A DNA stretch of 64,000 bases from CAVSIS01 sp963814875 (GCA_963814875.1 CAWFFJ010000016.1:85625-149624); one strand, 5' to 3'; counted from the first letter of the stretch, positions 49,376 to 58,218 are shown. Notes: a model not told the origin generated them from the letters alone. Program-made: numbers and translations.

Positions 49376-49501
49376 GCACTCCACCGCGATCGGCGTGACC
49401 CGCGTGAGCGGGTCGAGCCCGGCGACCGGAGCTGACCCGTCCGAGCGTCAGCGGCGCGTGCGACCACCGAGTGGTCACTCCTGCGCACACGAGGACAGGG
49501 A

Positions 49502-50707
49502 ATGACTGAAGAGCGCGATCAGAAGCCGAAGAAGGAACACAGCGGCGGTGGACGGCGGAGACGCCGGCGCCCGCGACGCAAGTCACAGGCGTCCAACGCC
49601 CAGCCGATACCGGTCCAGGGCTACCTCTGGGTCCGCGATCAGGGTCAGGCGGTGCTTGTCGACGCGAGCAACAGCTTCGTAGCCGAACGCAACGCCACGA
49701 CGGTGCCCGCGGAGCTGATCCGGCCGCTCCACCTCGACAGCGGGCTCCTGATCGAAGGTCTGGCGGTGCCCGGCGACCGCCCGCGCCTGGTCGAGATCAC
49801 GACCATCGAGGGGATGGCGCCGCAGGATTACCGAAGCCGAGCGCTTCCTTTCTCTGAGCTGATCAGCATCGATCCCGACCAGCGCTTCCGGCTCGAGACG
49901 GATCCCGCCATCGTCGAGCCGCGCGTGTCGGAGCTGATCGCCCCGCTCGGCAAGGGCCAGCGGTGCCTGATCGTGTCGCCGCCGAAAGCCGGCAAGACGA
50001 CGCTGCTCCAGCAGATGGCTCATGCCATTGGCGAAAACCACCCGGATACCGTCATCTTCGTCCTGTTGGTCGACGAGCGTCCGGAGGAGGTCACCGACTG
50101 GCGCCGTTCGATCCGCCGCGGCGACGTCTACGCGTCGTCCTCCGATCAGTCGCTCGAGTCGCACATCCAGCTCAGCGAGATGGTGATGGAGCGCGCCCGC
50201 CGGCTCGTCGAGCTCAACCAGGACGTCGTGGTCTTCATGGACTCCCTGACCCGCATGTCACGGGCCTACAACAACGCCCAGAAGGGGTCGGGGCGGATCA
50301 TGTCGGGCGGGATCGACGCCCGGACCATGGAGAAGCCGCGGCGGTTCTTCGGTTCGGCGCGTAAAGTCGAGGGCGGCGGCAGCCTCACCATCGTCGCCAC
50401 CTGTCTGATCGACACCGGCTCTCGGATGGACGAGGTGATCTTCCAGGAGTTCAAGGGCACTGGGAACATGGAGATCGTCCTCGACCGCAGGTTGTTCGAG
50501 AAGCGGATCTTCCCGTGCATCAACATCCCCCAGTCCGGGACCCGGAAAGAGGAGAAGCTGTATCCGCGCGAGCAGACGGAGAAGCTCCACCTCATGCGGC
50601 GCGCCCTGTCCGCGCTCTCGCCCGAGGCCGCGATGGAGCTGCTGCTGCAGAAGGTCCGGGAGTTCTCAAGCAACGAACACTTCCTGGCTTCGCTCCAGCT
50701 CCGCTAG
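49502..50707 (+). CDS. rho: Transcription termination factor Rho
   Basis: A 401-residue hexameric RNA-dependent ATPase that ends transcripts. It opens with a very basic stretch (GGGRRRRRRPRRK), then a cold-shock-like RNA-binding domain (GYLWVRDQGQAVLVDA). The ATPase has Walker A SPPKAGKTTLLQQ (about 160), VDERPEEVTDW, Walker B VVVFMDSLTRMSRAYN and the Q-loop GSGRIMSGGID. The usual N-terminal helical domain is short or replaced by the Arg-rich tail. mqnE follows 52 bases later. Confidence 0.96.
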   Translation: MTEERDQKPKKEHSGGGRRRRRRPRRKSQASNAQPIPVQGYLWVRDQGQAVLVDASNSFVAERNATTVPAELIRPLHLDSGLLIEGLAVPGDRPRLVEITTIEGMAPQDYRSRALPFSELISIDPDQRFRLETDPAIVEPRVSELIAPLGKGQRCLIVSPPKAGKTTLLQQMAHAIGENHPDTVIFVLLVDERPEEVTDWRRSIRRGDVYASSSDQSLESHIQLSEMVMERARRLVELNQDVVVFMDSLTRMSRAYNNAQKGSGRIMSGGIDARTMEKPRRFFGSARKVEGGGSLTIVATCLIDTGSRMDEVIFQEFKGTGNMEIVLDRRLFEKRIFPCINIPQSGTRKEEKLYPREQTEKLHLMRRALSALSPEAAMELLLQKVREFSSNEHFLASLQLR

Positions 50708-50759
50708 CCGACGTTTTGTATCGAGCCCCGATCTCAGCTATGCTGAACGCGGAGGGCGC

Positions 50760-51872
50760 ATGACGGACATCGACGAGCTCCGGCTTTTCGATTCGCGGCT
50801 CGAGCCTGTCGCCGCGAAGGTTCTCGCGGGCGTGCGGCTCGACCGCGAGGACGGCCTGATCCTGGCGACCTCAGACGACCTGCTCGGCATCGGACGGCTC
50901 GCGAACCTCATCCGCGAGCGGCTCCACGGCGACGTCACCTACTACAACATCAACCGGCACCTCAACCCGACCAATGTGTGCGTCGCCTCGTGCAAGCTGT
51001 GCGCGTTCTATGTTCCTTTCCGCGATCGCGACCGCGGCTGGACGTGGTCGGTGGACGAGGCGGTGCGGGTCGCCGAGCGCGACCTCGACGAGTCGGTCAG
51101 CGAGCTGCACATCGTCGGCGGCCTCCATCCGAAGCTCCGGATCGAGTACTACGAGGAGCTCTTCATCGCGCTCAAGGCGCGCTTCCCGTGGGTCCACCTC
51201 AAGGCGCTCACGATGGTTGAGCTTGACTTCCTCGCCTCGCTCGGCCGGACCACCGTCGAGGAGGTTGTCGCGCGGCTCAAAGCGGCCGGACTCGGTTCGT
51301 GTCCGGGAGGCGGCGCCGAGATCTTCGCCGAGCGCGTCCGGCGGGAGATCTGCGACCACAAGACCGACGGCGCTCGCTGGCTCGAGGTCGCACGCACAGT
51401 CCACCAGGCCGGGCTGAAGTCGAACTGCACCATGCTCTACGGTCACGTCGAGCGGCCCGAGGAGCGCGTCGACCACCTGATCGCCCTGCGCACCCTGCAG
51501 GACGAGACCGGCGGTTTTCAGTGCTTCATCCCGCTCGCCTTCCACCCCGCCAACACGGCGCTCGACGACCTGCCGCCCACCGGCGGCCGTCTCGACCTGC
51601 AGACCATCGCCATGGCCCGGCTGCTGCTCGACAACGTGCCCCACATCAAGGCCTACTGGATCATGCTCGGGACCAAGACCGCGCAGGTGGCGCAGCACTT
51701 CGGCGCCAACGACCTCGACGGCACGGTGATCGACGAGCGCATCACGTGGGCTGCCGGAGGCACCGCGGGCAAGGGCATGTCCAGCGACCGCATCGAGCAC
51801 CTCATCCGCGAGGCGCGCCGCACGCCGGTCCTGCGCGACACCCTCTACCGCCCCCTCACCGCCGTGGCGTAG
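50760..51872 (+). CDS. mqnE: Aminofutalosine synthase MqnE (radical SAM)
   Basis: A 370-residue radical SAM enzyme that joins the enolpyruvyl product of MqnA to adenosine from SAM, in the futalosine route to menaquinone. The CxxxCxxC cluster motif is CVASCKLC near residue 79; YYNINRHLNPTNVCVASCKL and GLGSCPGGGAEIF are typical of MqnE. The ATG has GGAGGG five bases upstream. It shows that the organism makes menaquinone through futalosine; mqnA, mqnC and mqnD are not in the window. Confidence 0.93.
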   Translation: MTDIDELRLFDSRLEPVAAKVLAGVRLDREDGLILATSDDLLGIGRLANLIRERLHGDVTYYNINRHLNPTNVCVASCKLCAFYVPFRDRDRGWTWSVDEAVRVAERDLDESVSELHIVGGLHPKLRIEYYEELFIALKARFPWVHLKALTMVELDFLASLGRTTVEEVVARLKAAGLGSCPGGGAEIFAERVRREICDHKTDGARWLEVARTVHQAGLKSNCTMLYGHVERPEERVDHLIALRTLQDETGGFQCFIPLAFHPANTALDDLPPTGGRLDLQTIAMARLLLDNVPHIKAYWIMLGTKTAQVAQHFGANDLDGTVIDERITWAAGGTAGKGMSSDRIEHLIREARRTPVLRDTLYRPLTAVA

Positions 51873-51880
51873 GACATACA

Positions 51881-51902
51881 AACCACAGAGGCACGGAGAC
51901 TC
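51881..51902. repeat. E-family repeat copy
   Basis: AACCACAGAGGCACGGAGAC, nine bases after the mqnE stop codon, same strand as the copies at 24653 and 41407. Confidence 0.6.
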
Positions 51903-51992
51903 AGCGCGGGCGCCGCCCGCAGCCCAAGAGCGCTCCAGGGGCGGGCCTGAGAGCCGGTGCTGCCGGCTGTGAACCCGACGCATCGGGCGCCC

Positions 51993-52418
51993 GAATCCGG
52001 GGGACTGGCGGCAGGCAGCCGGCGGCGGGGTCGGGATCGGCATTCCGGCCGGCAACGCCGTGGCCTCCCGACTCCGGCTCCCCGCGCCCTGCCGCCCGCA
52101 GCCTGATCCCGGTCTCGAACGGTGGAACGGGAGTAGCTGGGCCGACCGGGTGTGGGTGGTGGGCGGAATCCGGGTTCGGGCGGCGGGCCGCAGGCAGCAG
52201 GTGGCGGGGTCGGGTTCGGCATTTGGGTCGGAAACGCCGCGGCCTCCCGACCCCGGCTCCCCGCGCCCTGCCGCCCGCAGCCTGATCCCGGACCCGAGCG
52301 CTAGGGAGCGGAGCAGCTGGGCCGACCCGCAAGGGGTCTGGGGCCGAATCCGGGGGGTCGGGCAGCCGGCCGCAGGCAGCCGGCGGCAGGGTTGGGATCG
52401 AGGTCCCGCGGGTGGCCG
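51993..52418. repeat. Tandem repeat of about 175 bp, 2.5 copies
   Basis: Units begin with GAATCCGGG at 51993, 52166 and 52346, spaced 173 and 180 bases. The unit includes GGCAGGCAGCCGGCGG, GCCTCCCGACCCCGGCTCC and CGCCCTGCCGCCCGCAGCCTG. Long frames on both strands here are GC-driven and show no protein character. The whole stretch 51873-52418 holds no gene that I can support. Confidence 0.8.
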
Positions 52419-52481
52419 GGCTGTCTGGACGGAGAGTGTGCTGGCTCAGCTGGAGTGAGTAGGCGACCGGCAGTCGGCTGT

Positions 52482-54460
52482 GTCGAGTAGCCGGGGGAGG
52501 TTGCCCTCCCCCAGCTCTCACAGAACCGGACTTGTGGACCTCACATCCGGCTCTTCAGGTTGGTATCTCGAGGCCAGCCAGGAAGGGCTGGCTCGGGGCC
52601 GTCGGTCCGGCCGTCTGGCTCTTGAGAGACTTCACGAGGCTGTACAAACGGGCGTGAAACCACGCATTCGGGTACGCCCGCGTCATGCCAGCGTGATTGC
52701 TCTTGTACCAGGTGCCGCGGTCGCACCATGCGCACCGCGCTGCCGTCCGGACCGTCACACCGCGCTTGACGAGATGGCGGAAGAGATAGCGGGGCCGCTT
52801 CCTCTGGCGCACGACGATGGCACGCAGCCGTCGCCGGGTGTGCGCGTCGAGATTGCCGAAGCTGCGCTGAGCTGCGAGGGTGCACAGCCGGAAATGGCCG
52901 TACCAACCCTCCAGGTACTCGTTGATGCGCTCGATGCAGACCTTGAGCGGACGACCGAGGGTCCGGGGCGTCAGCTCCCGGATCTTCGCGTCGATCCGCT
53001 TTCGGCTGCGTCTGGATAGAAAGACCTCGATCGAGCCGTCAGTCCCGCGATGCAGGCTGAAGCCCAAGAAGTGGAGGTCCTCCGGTCGGGTGACAGCGCT
53101 CTTGTCATCATTCACCCGCAGGCGCAAGCGCCTGGTAATGAATCCGATCAGGTTCGCCATCACCCGCTCCCCGGCACGCTTCGAGCCCACGAAGACATTG
53201 AAGTCATCCGCGTATCGCACGAAACGCAGACCCCGTCGCTGAAGCTCCCAGTCGAGCTCGTCCAAGACGATGTTCGACAGGAGCGGCGACAGCGGCCCAC
53301 CCTGGGGTGTCCCCTCGTCCGAGGACACCCGGGTACCGTCTGGCATCACGACCTTCGCCTTCAGCATCCGGTGGATGAGCCGCAGGATCATCGGGTCTTT
53401 GACCCTCTGGCCCACTCGGGCCAGCAGACGTTGGTGGTGGACTCTGTCGAAGAACTTCGACAGATCGACGCTCACCACCGTCGTCAATCCCGCGGCGACA
53501 CACTCCTTCGCCTCCGCGATGGCCGTCGCTGCTCCGCGGTGCGGACGGAATCCGTGACTGCTCCGGTGGAAGGTCGGCTCGAACAGCGGCATCAGCACCT
53601 GATGCACCGCCTGTTGCACCCACCTGTCCACGACGTTTGGTATGCCGAGGCCGCGCTGGCCTCCGCCAGGCTTGGGTATCCAAACCCGCCGCACATCGCC
53701 CGGTTCATACCGGCCCTCGAGCAGATCTCGGCGTAGTCGAGGCAGCAGTCGGTGTGACGCCGACACCACCTCGTCTACGCTCTTCCCGTCCACACCGCCC
53801 GCGCCCTTCTTGCGCGCGACGTGGAGGAGCGCCCTCACCAAGTTCTGCGGGGACGCTACCTCCTCCAGCAGCTCCGAGGCTGCCGTGGTGGTGGAACCGG
53901 TCGCGGTCCTTGTGCTCGCCGTTTGCAGCAGAAACTCCCGTCCCTCGGGTCCGCCCGAGCTCTGGTCCTCCCCGCCCCCTTCCGGGCTGTCGGCGAATGC
54001 GAGACACAGTTGGCGTGGCTCCACACTTCTCAACCTGTCACCCCCTTTGCTCCGCCGGCGTTACCCGGCTTCATCGCTCGTATGGGGTGATCCGACTTCT
54101 CCACCAGCATCGTCCCCACATCTCTGCGGGACCTACCGCTCTCCGCGGACTGATGGAGATCTCCCAGGGTAAGGCCACGAGACTTCCCGCCGCTCCCGCT
54201 CCCAATACCGTCCTGCCTCGACTGGATACCGGGCGTCGCGTTCCTTGGCACGCTCACCCAGACAGGCCGGCCTGCTCCGGAGTTCACTCTCGTTCGGTGC
54301 TGCGGTTCGTTACGAGCTTCCATCCCACACCCCCTCACGGGTACGGTCTCCGCCGGATCGCTCCAACTCGGACTGGTGCAGTTGCTCCTCACGTTCGATT
54401 CCCTCCAGTAGGGGCTCTCTTGGGGACTCTCACCCCCGTCTCGCGCCATGCCTGGCGCAC
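52482..54460 (-). mobile_element. Group II intron, bacterial class C (1979 bp)
   Basis: The 5' end reads GTGCGCCAGGCATGGCGCGA on the minus strand (from 54460), the expected GTGYG start followed by the IA stem. Domains I-III occupy 54034-54460. The encoded maturase lies in domain IV. Domain V (about 52523-52554) has the catalytic AGC and terminal CCGG pairing; domain VI is a GC-rich hairpin; and the 3' end is CTACTCGAC at 52482. The short domain V-VI and insertion beside a stem-loop point to class C. The open maturase frame and intact domain V suggest it may still splice. Confidence 0.88.
52555..54033 (-). CDS. ltrA: Group II intron reverse transcriptase/maturase
   Basis: About 492 residues. 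Reverse transcriptase domains (about 60-330) include GVDGKSVDEV, RVWIPKPGGGQRGLGIPNVVDR, SHGFRPHRGA, VVSVDLSKFFDRV, GTPQGGPLSPLLSNIVLDELD and the catalytic RYADDF. The X/maturase domain (about 360-440) follows. No HNH endonuclease is apparent, as in class C proteins, though CAWC and a later cluster lie near the end. It starts with TTG (54033) after AAGGGGG. The stop is three bases before domain V. It helps the intron RNA splice and copies it into new target DNA. Confidence 0.94.
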   Translation of the reverse strand: MRSVEPRQLCLAFADSPEGGGEDQSSGGPEGREFLLQTASTRTATGSTTTAASELLEEVASPQNLVRALLHVARKKGAGGVDGKSVDEVVSASHRLLPRLRRDLLEGRYEPGDVRRVWIPKPGGGQRGLGIPNVVDRWVQQAVHQVLMPLFEPTFHRSSHGFRPHRGAATAIAEAKECVAAGLTTVVSVDLSKFFDRVHHQRLLARVGQRVKDPMILRLIHRMLKAKVVMPDGTRVSSDEGTPQGGPLSPLLSNIVLDELDWELQRRGLRFVRYADDFNVFVGSKRAGERVMANLIGFITRRLRLRVNDDKSAVTRPEDLHFLGFSLHRGTDGSIEVFLSRRSRKRIDAKIRELTPRTLGRPLKVCIERINEYLEGWYGHFRLCTLAAQRSFGNLDAHTRRRLRAIVVRQRKRPRYLFRHLVKRGVTVRTAARCAWCDRGTWYKSNHAGMTRAYPNAWFHARLYSLVKSLKSQTAGPTAPSQPFLAGLEIPT

Positions 54461-54534
54461 CAAGGGCAGGTTCGCTTCGCTCACGGCCTGCGGCCGCCCT
54501 TGACAGCCGACTGCCGGCCGCCTTGGGGGCAGGT

Positions 54535-54933
54535 ATGAGCCAGCACACTCCCCCGTCCAGCCAGCCACGAACCTCCCACCGCAGTCTGCCTCGGGGCCGG
54601 GCCAAGCTGCTCGCGCTCTCAGTCGCCGTAGAGCTTGCCGCGACCCTCGCCGAGCTGTCATTGCGTCGCGGGCTCTCACATCTGAGAGACCACCTCGTAC
54701 GGGCAGCCGACAACACCGCGCTGCGGCTGTCAGAGGCGAGCGGGCGGACGCTGGGCAACCGGTACCAGCATCTCGAGGCCGCCTATGCAGAGAACCAGGA
54801 AGTGCAAAGCGATCTCGTCCTGATGCGAGCTCGCGGGGTCGAGATCCCCGCAGCGGTCCTCCATCACGCAGATCGGTTGGGTGGTCTGATCTACGGGCTG
54901 CTGCGCGCAGAGCTGCGGGATGCAGGCAGGTGA
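54535..54933 (+). CDS. Four-helix-bundle protein (23S rRNA IVP/S23-like)
   Basis: A 132-residue helical protein. LSEASGRTLGNRYQHLEAAYAENQEVQSDLVLMRARG followed by LGGLIYGLLRAELR matches the S23/IVP family of small four-helix proteins found in rRNA intervening sequences and as stand-alone genes in diverse bacteria. ATG at 54535 follows GGGGGCAGGT. Its start lies in the right arm of the palindrome hit by the intron. The function is unknown. Confidence 0.72.
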   Translation: MSQHTPPSSQPRTSHRSLPRGRAKLLALSVAVELAATLAELSLRRGLSHLRDHLVRAADNTALRLSEASGRTLGNRYQHLEAAYAENQEVQSDLVLMRARGVEIPAAVLHHADRLGGLIYGLLRAELRDAGR

Positions 54934-54954
54934 GGGCCACTACCCAGGTGATGG

Positions 54955-54973
54955 CTTGGTGTCTTGGTGGTTC
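54955..54973. repeat. D-family solo end
   Basis: CTTGGTGTCTTGGTGGTTC, identical to the right ends at 13280 and 32802, 22 bases after the four-helix gene. No matching left end is seen within 500 bases upstream. Confidence 0.65.
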
Positions 54974-55062
54974 AAGACGCGGTATCCACTGAACAGCCTT
55001 GTACTTCCGAGTGCTTACTCCTCGGAATGTCGCCACACCGGAGGGACTTCTGACGCGGGAGT

Positions 55063-55174
55063 AGCACAGAGAGACACAGAGGATCTTGCGTGCAGTGAGC
55101 TTGCCGAGCCGGGAGCTCGGCGAGCTCACTGCAGACGAGATCTGTGCGCCTCTGTGCCTCCGTGTCTCTGTGGT
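55063..55174. repeat. E-family long palindrome (about 110 bp)
   Basis: Outer ends GCACAGAGAGACACAGAGG and CCTCCGTGTCTCTGTGGT are inverted. The core TGCAGTGAGCTTGCCGAGC (55091-55109) and its partner ending at 55132 match at 18 of 19 with a 4-nt loop. It ends 11 bases before the cvpA-like stop codon. The rest of 54934-55184 holds nothing coding. Confidence 0.8.
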
Positions 55175-55184
55175 ATTCCCCCTG

Positions 55185-55679
55185 TCAGCCTTCGGGATTG
55201 GGAACCGGGAGTTCGGCCTGCTGGGCTTTGCCGAGAACCAGGTCGAGCCCCGACACGAGCCACGGCGTCAGCCGCGAGTCCCGGCACACCGCCGCGGCAC
55301 CGGGCGAGAATCGCGAGGCCGTCACGATCAGCACGGCGAGCAGAAGCGCGGCCGCGACTCCCGCGAGGGTCGCCCCGAGGAGACGGTTCAGCCATCCGAG
55401 GTGCAGCGCCTGGAGCGTGTTCTCGAATCCCCAGCCCGCAGCCCAGGCGAGCAGCGTGCAGAGCACGAGCGGGAGCAGGCGGCCAAGCACGGCGGCAAGC
55501 CAACCCGGGCCGATGATCGTGTCGAGCTGGGCCGCAATGTCCTCGCCGGCAACCACCGCGAGCCACAGCCCGGCCACTCCCCCGCCGATACCGAGCACGA
55601 GCCGTACCGCGCCACGCCAGAATCCAGCCAGGGTGACCCCGGCCCACACGACCACCAGAGCCCAGTCGAGGAGCGTCAT
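55185..55679 (-). CDS. CvpA family membrane protein
   Basis: A 164-residue protein with four hydrophobic segments. TLLDWALVVVWAGVTLAGFWRG at the N-terminus is the CvpA pattern, as is the amphipathic middle. In other bacteria CvpA homologues affect biofilm, colicin V export and envelope-stress tolerance. The ATG overlaps the CBS gene stop by four bases. The open frame goes on upstream only as a shadow. Confidence 0.8.
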   Translation of the reverse strand: MTLLDWALVVVWAGVTLAGFWRGAVRLVLGIGGGVAGLWLAVVAGEDIAAQLDTIIGPGWLAAVLGRLLPLVLCTLLAWAAGWGFENTLQALHLGWLNRLLGATLAGVAAALLLAVLIVTASRFSPGAAAVCRDSRLTPWLVSGLDLVLGKAQQAELPVPNPEG

Positions 55680-56098
55680 GGCAGCAGCCGGACCGTGAGG
55701 CGCAAGAAGTCCGCCTCGGTGAGGATCCCGAGCAGCTCGCGCGAAGGACCGACCACCGGCAGGCACCCATACTTGTTCTTCATCAGAATGCGCGCTGCCT
55801 GTGGGATCGGGAAATCCGGCGTGACGGTGACCACGTCCCGGTGCATGAGCTCCTTGACCGGCACTGTCGCGAACACGCGGCGCTGCTCGCCGGGGTCGAC
55901 CTCGGCGAAGATCGAAAACGAGGCAGCAAGAAGGTCGCGGTGAGTGAGCAAGCCGACCAGAACACCGTCGCACACCACCGGGAGGTGTCGGATCCTGCCC
56001 CGCTCCATACAACGCTCGGCGTGGGCGAGGGTCTCGTCCTCCGTGAGGGTCACGAGCTCGGTCGACATCAACTCCCGCACCTTCATTCGGCGCGGCAT
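55676..56098 (-). CDS. CBS-pair protein
   Basis: A 140-residue protein consisting of two CBS motifs (about 1-60 and 75-140): VRELMSTELVTLTEDETLAHA...HLPVV and VKELMHRDVVTVTPDFPIPQAA...CLPVVGPSRELLGILTEADFLRL. Such modules bind adenosine nucleotides and signal energy state. The ATG at 56098 has GGAGG seven bases upstream. It is coupled to the CvpA-like gene. Confidence 0.92.
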   Translation of the reverse strand: MPRRMKVRELMSTELVTLTEDETLAHAERCMERGRIRHLPVVCDGVLVGLLTHRDLLAASFSIFAEVDPGEQRRVFATVPVKELMHRDVVTVTPDFPIPQAARILMKNKYGCLPVVGPSRELLGILTEADFLRLTVRLLP

Positions 56099-56135
56099 CG
56101 CAATCCTCCGGCGCCCAGTGTAGCCTAACGACAGC

Positions 56136-56498
56136 ATGAGCCGGCGACCGTCTCCCGTGCCTGATCAGGAGCCGAGGCTCCTCCTCGACCTGCCCGCGCA
56201 CCCTGCGTTCTGTGCGGTCGCAGCGATCGCGGCCGAGGTCCTGCTCGCCGGTCAGCTCGACGAGCCTGGGCCCATGGTCGCTGCCGTCCGCGGCGCCACT
56301 GCGGCAGTCATCGCCGAGCATGTCCCGGGCGGTCGAGTCGAGCTCGAGCTGTTACGCACAGGAGCGACACTGACCGTCTCGACCTCGGTCCCGAGGGCCC
56401 GCGTCCGCGCCACTCGGGCCGCGCTCGGCGCCCTGGCGGACAACCTCACGGTCGTGGGTGATCGCTTCGAGCTGACCTGGAGTCTCTCTCAGAAGTAA
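56136..56498 (+). CDS. Hypothetical protein, 120 residues
   Basis: Not recognised. It has an alpha-beta pattern (FCAVAAIAAEVLLAGQLDEP, VELELLRTGATLTVSTSVPRARVRATRAALGAL) and ends in strands (LTVVGDRFELTWSLSQ). The spacing weakly recalls a small ATPase-like anti-sigma fold, but no N or G boxes are seen. Divergent from the CBS gene by 37 bases, with TAGCCT (56121-56126) nine bases before the ATG and no Shine-Dalgarno. Confidence 0.5.
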   Translation: MSRRPSPVPDQEPRLLLDLPAHPAFCAVAAIAAEVLLAGQLDEPGPMVAAVRGATAAVIAEHVPGGRVELELLRTGATLTVSTSVPRARVRATRAALGALADNLTVVGDRFELTWSLSQK

Positions 56499-56501
56499 AG
56501 A

Positions 56502-56518
56502 CCGCGCGCCGAGCGCGG
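56502..56518. terminator. Weak hairpin between convergent genes
   Basis: CCGCGC-GCCGA-GCGCGG followed by GATTT. It sits between the stop codons of the hypothetical gene and fabG and could serve either. Confidence 0.35.
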
Positions 56519-56521
56519 GAT

Positions 56522-57265
56522 TTACATATAAAGCCCGCCTGAGACGTTGACCACGGTGCCGGTGATGTAGGACGAACCGGGTCCGGCGAGAAACGCCACC
56601 GCCTCGGCGACGTCTGCGGGCTCTCCGAGGCGTGGAATGGCGAGGGCGCCGACCAGCGCCTCGCGCTGGGCATCGCTGAGACCGGCGGTCATCTCGGTCT
56701 TGATGTATCCAGGAGCCACCGCATTGGCCGTGACGCCGCGGCTGCCCAGCTCGCGCGCGAGGCTCTTCGTGAAGCCGACCAGTGCCGCCTTGGCGGCCGC
56801 GTAGTTCGACTGGCCGGGGTTGCCCATCAGGCCGACCACCGAGGTCACGGTGATGATCCGGCCCGAGCGCTGCCGCAGCATGATCTTGGCGACCGGTTGG
56901 GTGACGTGGAAGACGCCGTCGAGGTCCGCGTCCATCACCGACCGCCAATCCTCTGGACGCATCCGCACGATGAGCTGGTCACGGGTGATTCCGGCATTGT
57001 TGACCAGAATGTCGAGCCGGCCGTGACGGGCGTGCAGCTCACGAACCGCGTTGCCGGCGCTCGCAGCGTCGGTGACGTCGAACACGATGGCCTCCGCTTG
57101 ACCGCCCGCAGCCGCGATCTCGGTCACTGTTTCGTCGAGCGCGGCCCGATCGCGTCCGGCACAGGTCACCAGCGCGCCGTCCGCGGCCAGCCTGACAGCG
57201 ATCGCACGGCCAATGCCTCGGCTCGCGCCGGTCACCAGAGCCACCTGGGCTTCGAGCACCGCCAT
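56522..57265 (-). CDS. fabG: 3-oxoacyl-[acyl-carrier-protein] reductase
   Basis: A 247-residue short-chain dehydrogenase that reduces beta-ketoacyl-ACP with NADPH. TGASRGIGRAIA (cofactor), NNAG, and the Ser-Tyr-Lys triad in TSVVGLMGNPGQSNYAAAKAAL are present, with PGYIKTEM near the end. ATG at 57265 after GGGAG is chosen over a GTG at 57283. It is the last gene of the fatty-acid operon. acpP, which usually follows fabG, is absent here. Confidence 0.95.
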   Translation of the reverse strand: MAVLEAQVALVTGASRGIGRAIAVRLAADGALVTCAGRDRAALDETVTEIAAAGGQAEAIVFDVTDAASAGNAVRELHARHGRLDILVNNAGITRDQLIVRMRPEDWRSVMDADLDGVFHVTQPVAKIMLRQRSGRIITVTSVVGLMGNPGQSNYAAAKAALVGFTKSLARELGSRGVTANAVAPGYIKTEMTAGLSDAQREALVGALAIPRLGEPADVAEAVAFLAGPGSSYITGTVVNVSGGLYM

Positions 57266-57279
57266 GTCGGCTCCCTTCC

Positions 57280-58218
57280 TCACGCCAAGCGGGCGAGGGC
57301 CTCACGGACATCGACCTCGGTGCCCGCCGCGTAGCAGACCGCGTCGCGCTGGATCCGTCGCACCAGCCCTCCGAGCACCGAGCCCGTCCCAACCTCGACG
57401 AAGGTGTCAAACCCGTCGGCCCACATCCGGCGGATGGTTCGGGACCACAGGACCGGCGCATCCACTTGGCGGATGAGACCTTCGCGCAGGGCCTCGGCGT
57501 CGGCGATCGGCTCGGCATCGACGTTGCGGTACAGGGGGACCGCGGGATCGGCGAGCGTGAGCGCACGCAGCGTCGGCTCGAGACCGGTCCGAGCCGGCGC
57601 CATCAGCGGAGAATGGAATGGTGCCGACACCGGCAGCAGCAGCACCCGACGGGCGCCGCGCTCGCGGCAGCGCGCACCAGCTCGCTCCACCGCACCGGCG
57701 CTCCCGGCAATCACCACCTGGCCCGGGGCGTTGAAGTTGGCGGCCACCACCGGCTCGCCGGAGACCGCGGTCTCCTCGGCGCAGGCGGTCGCCACCGCCT
57801 CGTCGTCAAGCCCGATCACCGCCGCCATCGCGCCCTCGCCAACCGGCACCGCCTGCTGCATGAGGCGGCCGCGCTGCCGCACGGTGCGAAAAGCGTCGCA
57901 GAGGTCCATCGCTCCCGCCGCGACCGCGGCCGAGTACTCGCCGAGGCTGTGTCCCGCGACCGCCCCCACCCGGAGACCGCCAGCCATCAGCACCCGCCAT
58001 GCCGCGATCGAGTGCGCGAGCAAGGCCGGTTGGGTGTTTTCGGTCAGACGAAGGGTGTCCTCGGGGCCCTCCCAGCACAGCCGGGAAAGGTCGCTGCCGA
58101 GGGCGGCGTCGGCGGCGGCGAAGACCTCGCCCGCCGCTTGCCACGACTCCGCGAGGTCGCACCCCATGCCGGCAGCCTGGCTGCCCTGTCCTGGAAACAG
58201 TGCCGCGATCCGAGCCAT
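57280..58218 (-). CDS. fabD: Malonyl-CoA:ACP transacylase
   Basis: A 312-residue enzyme that loads malonate onto ACP. FPGQGSQAAGMG at the N-terminus, the nucleophile Ser in GHSLGEYSA (about 92), the substrate Arg region VRQRGRLMQ, and the catalytic His in SAPFHSPLM. It lies between fabH and fabG with spacing of 10 and 14 bases. Confidence 0.96.
   Translation of the reverse strand: MARIAALFPGQGSQAAGMGCDLAESWQAAGEVFAAADAALGSDLSRLCWEGPEDTLRLTENTQPALLAHSIAAWRVLMAGGLRVGAVAGHSLGEYSAAVAAGAMDLCDAFRTVRQRGRLMQQAVPVGEGAMAAVIGLDDEAVATACAEETAVSGEPVVAANFNAPGQVVIAGSAGAVERAGARCRERGARRVLLLPVSAPFHSPLMAPARTGLEPTLRALTLADPAVPLYRNVDAEPIADAEALREGLIRQVDAPVLWSRTIRRMWADGFDTFVEVGTGSVLGGLVRRIQRDAVCYAAGTEVDVREALARLA

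Larger units (their letters stand above)
52419..54566. repeat. Long imperfect palindrome split by the intron
   Basis: Left arm 52419-52481 and right arm 54496-54566 are inverted copies over most of their length. They share CAGCCGACTGCCGG, GAGCCAGCACACTC and CCGTCCAG. The six bases 54461-54466 complete the left arm. If the intron is removed, the arms meet across a loop of about 28 bases (54468-54495). The right arm contains the ribosome site and first codons of the four-helix gene. Confidence 0.75.

Noticed and set aside
51901..52521. 206-codon minus-strand frame over the tandem repeats
   Set aside because: Its peptide repeats only mirror the DNA repeats and are Pro/Arg/Ala-rich; no start signal or fold is evident.
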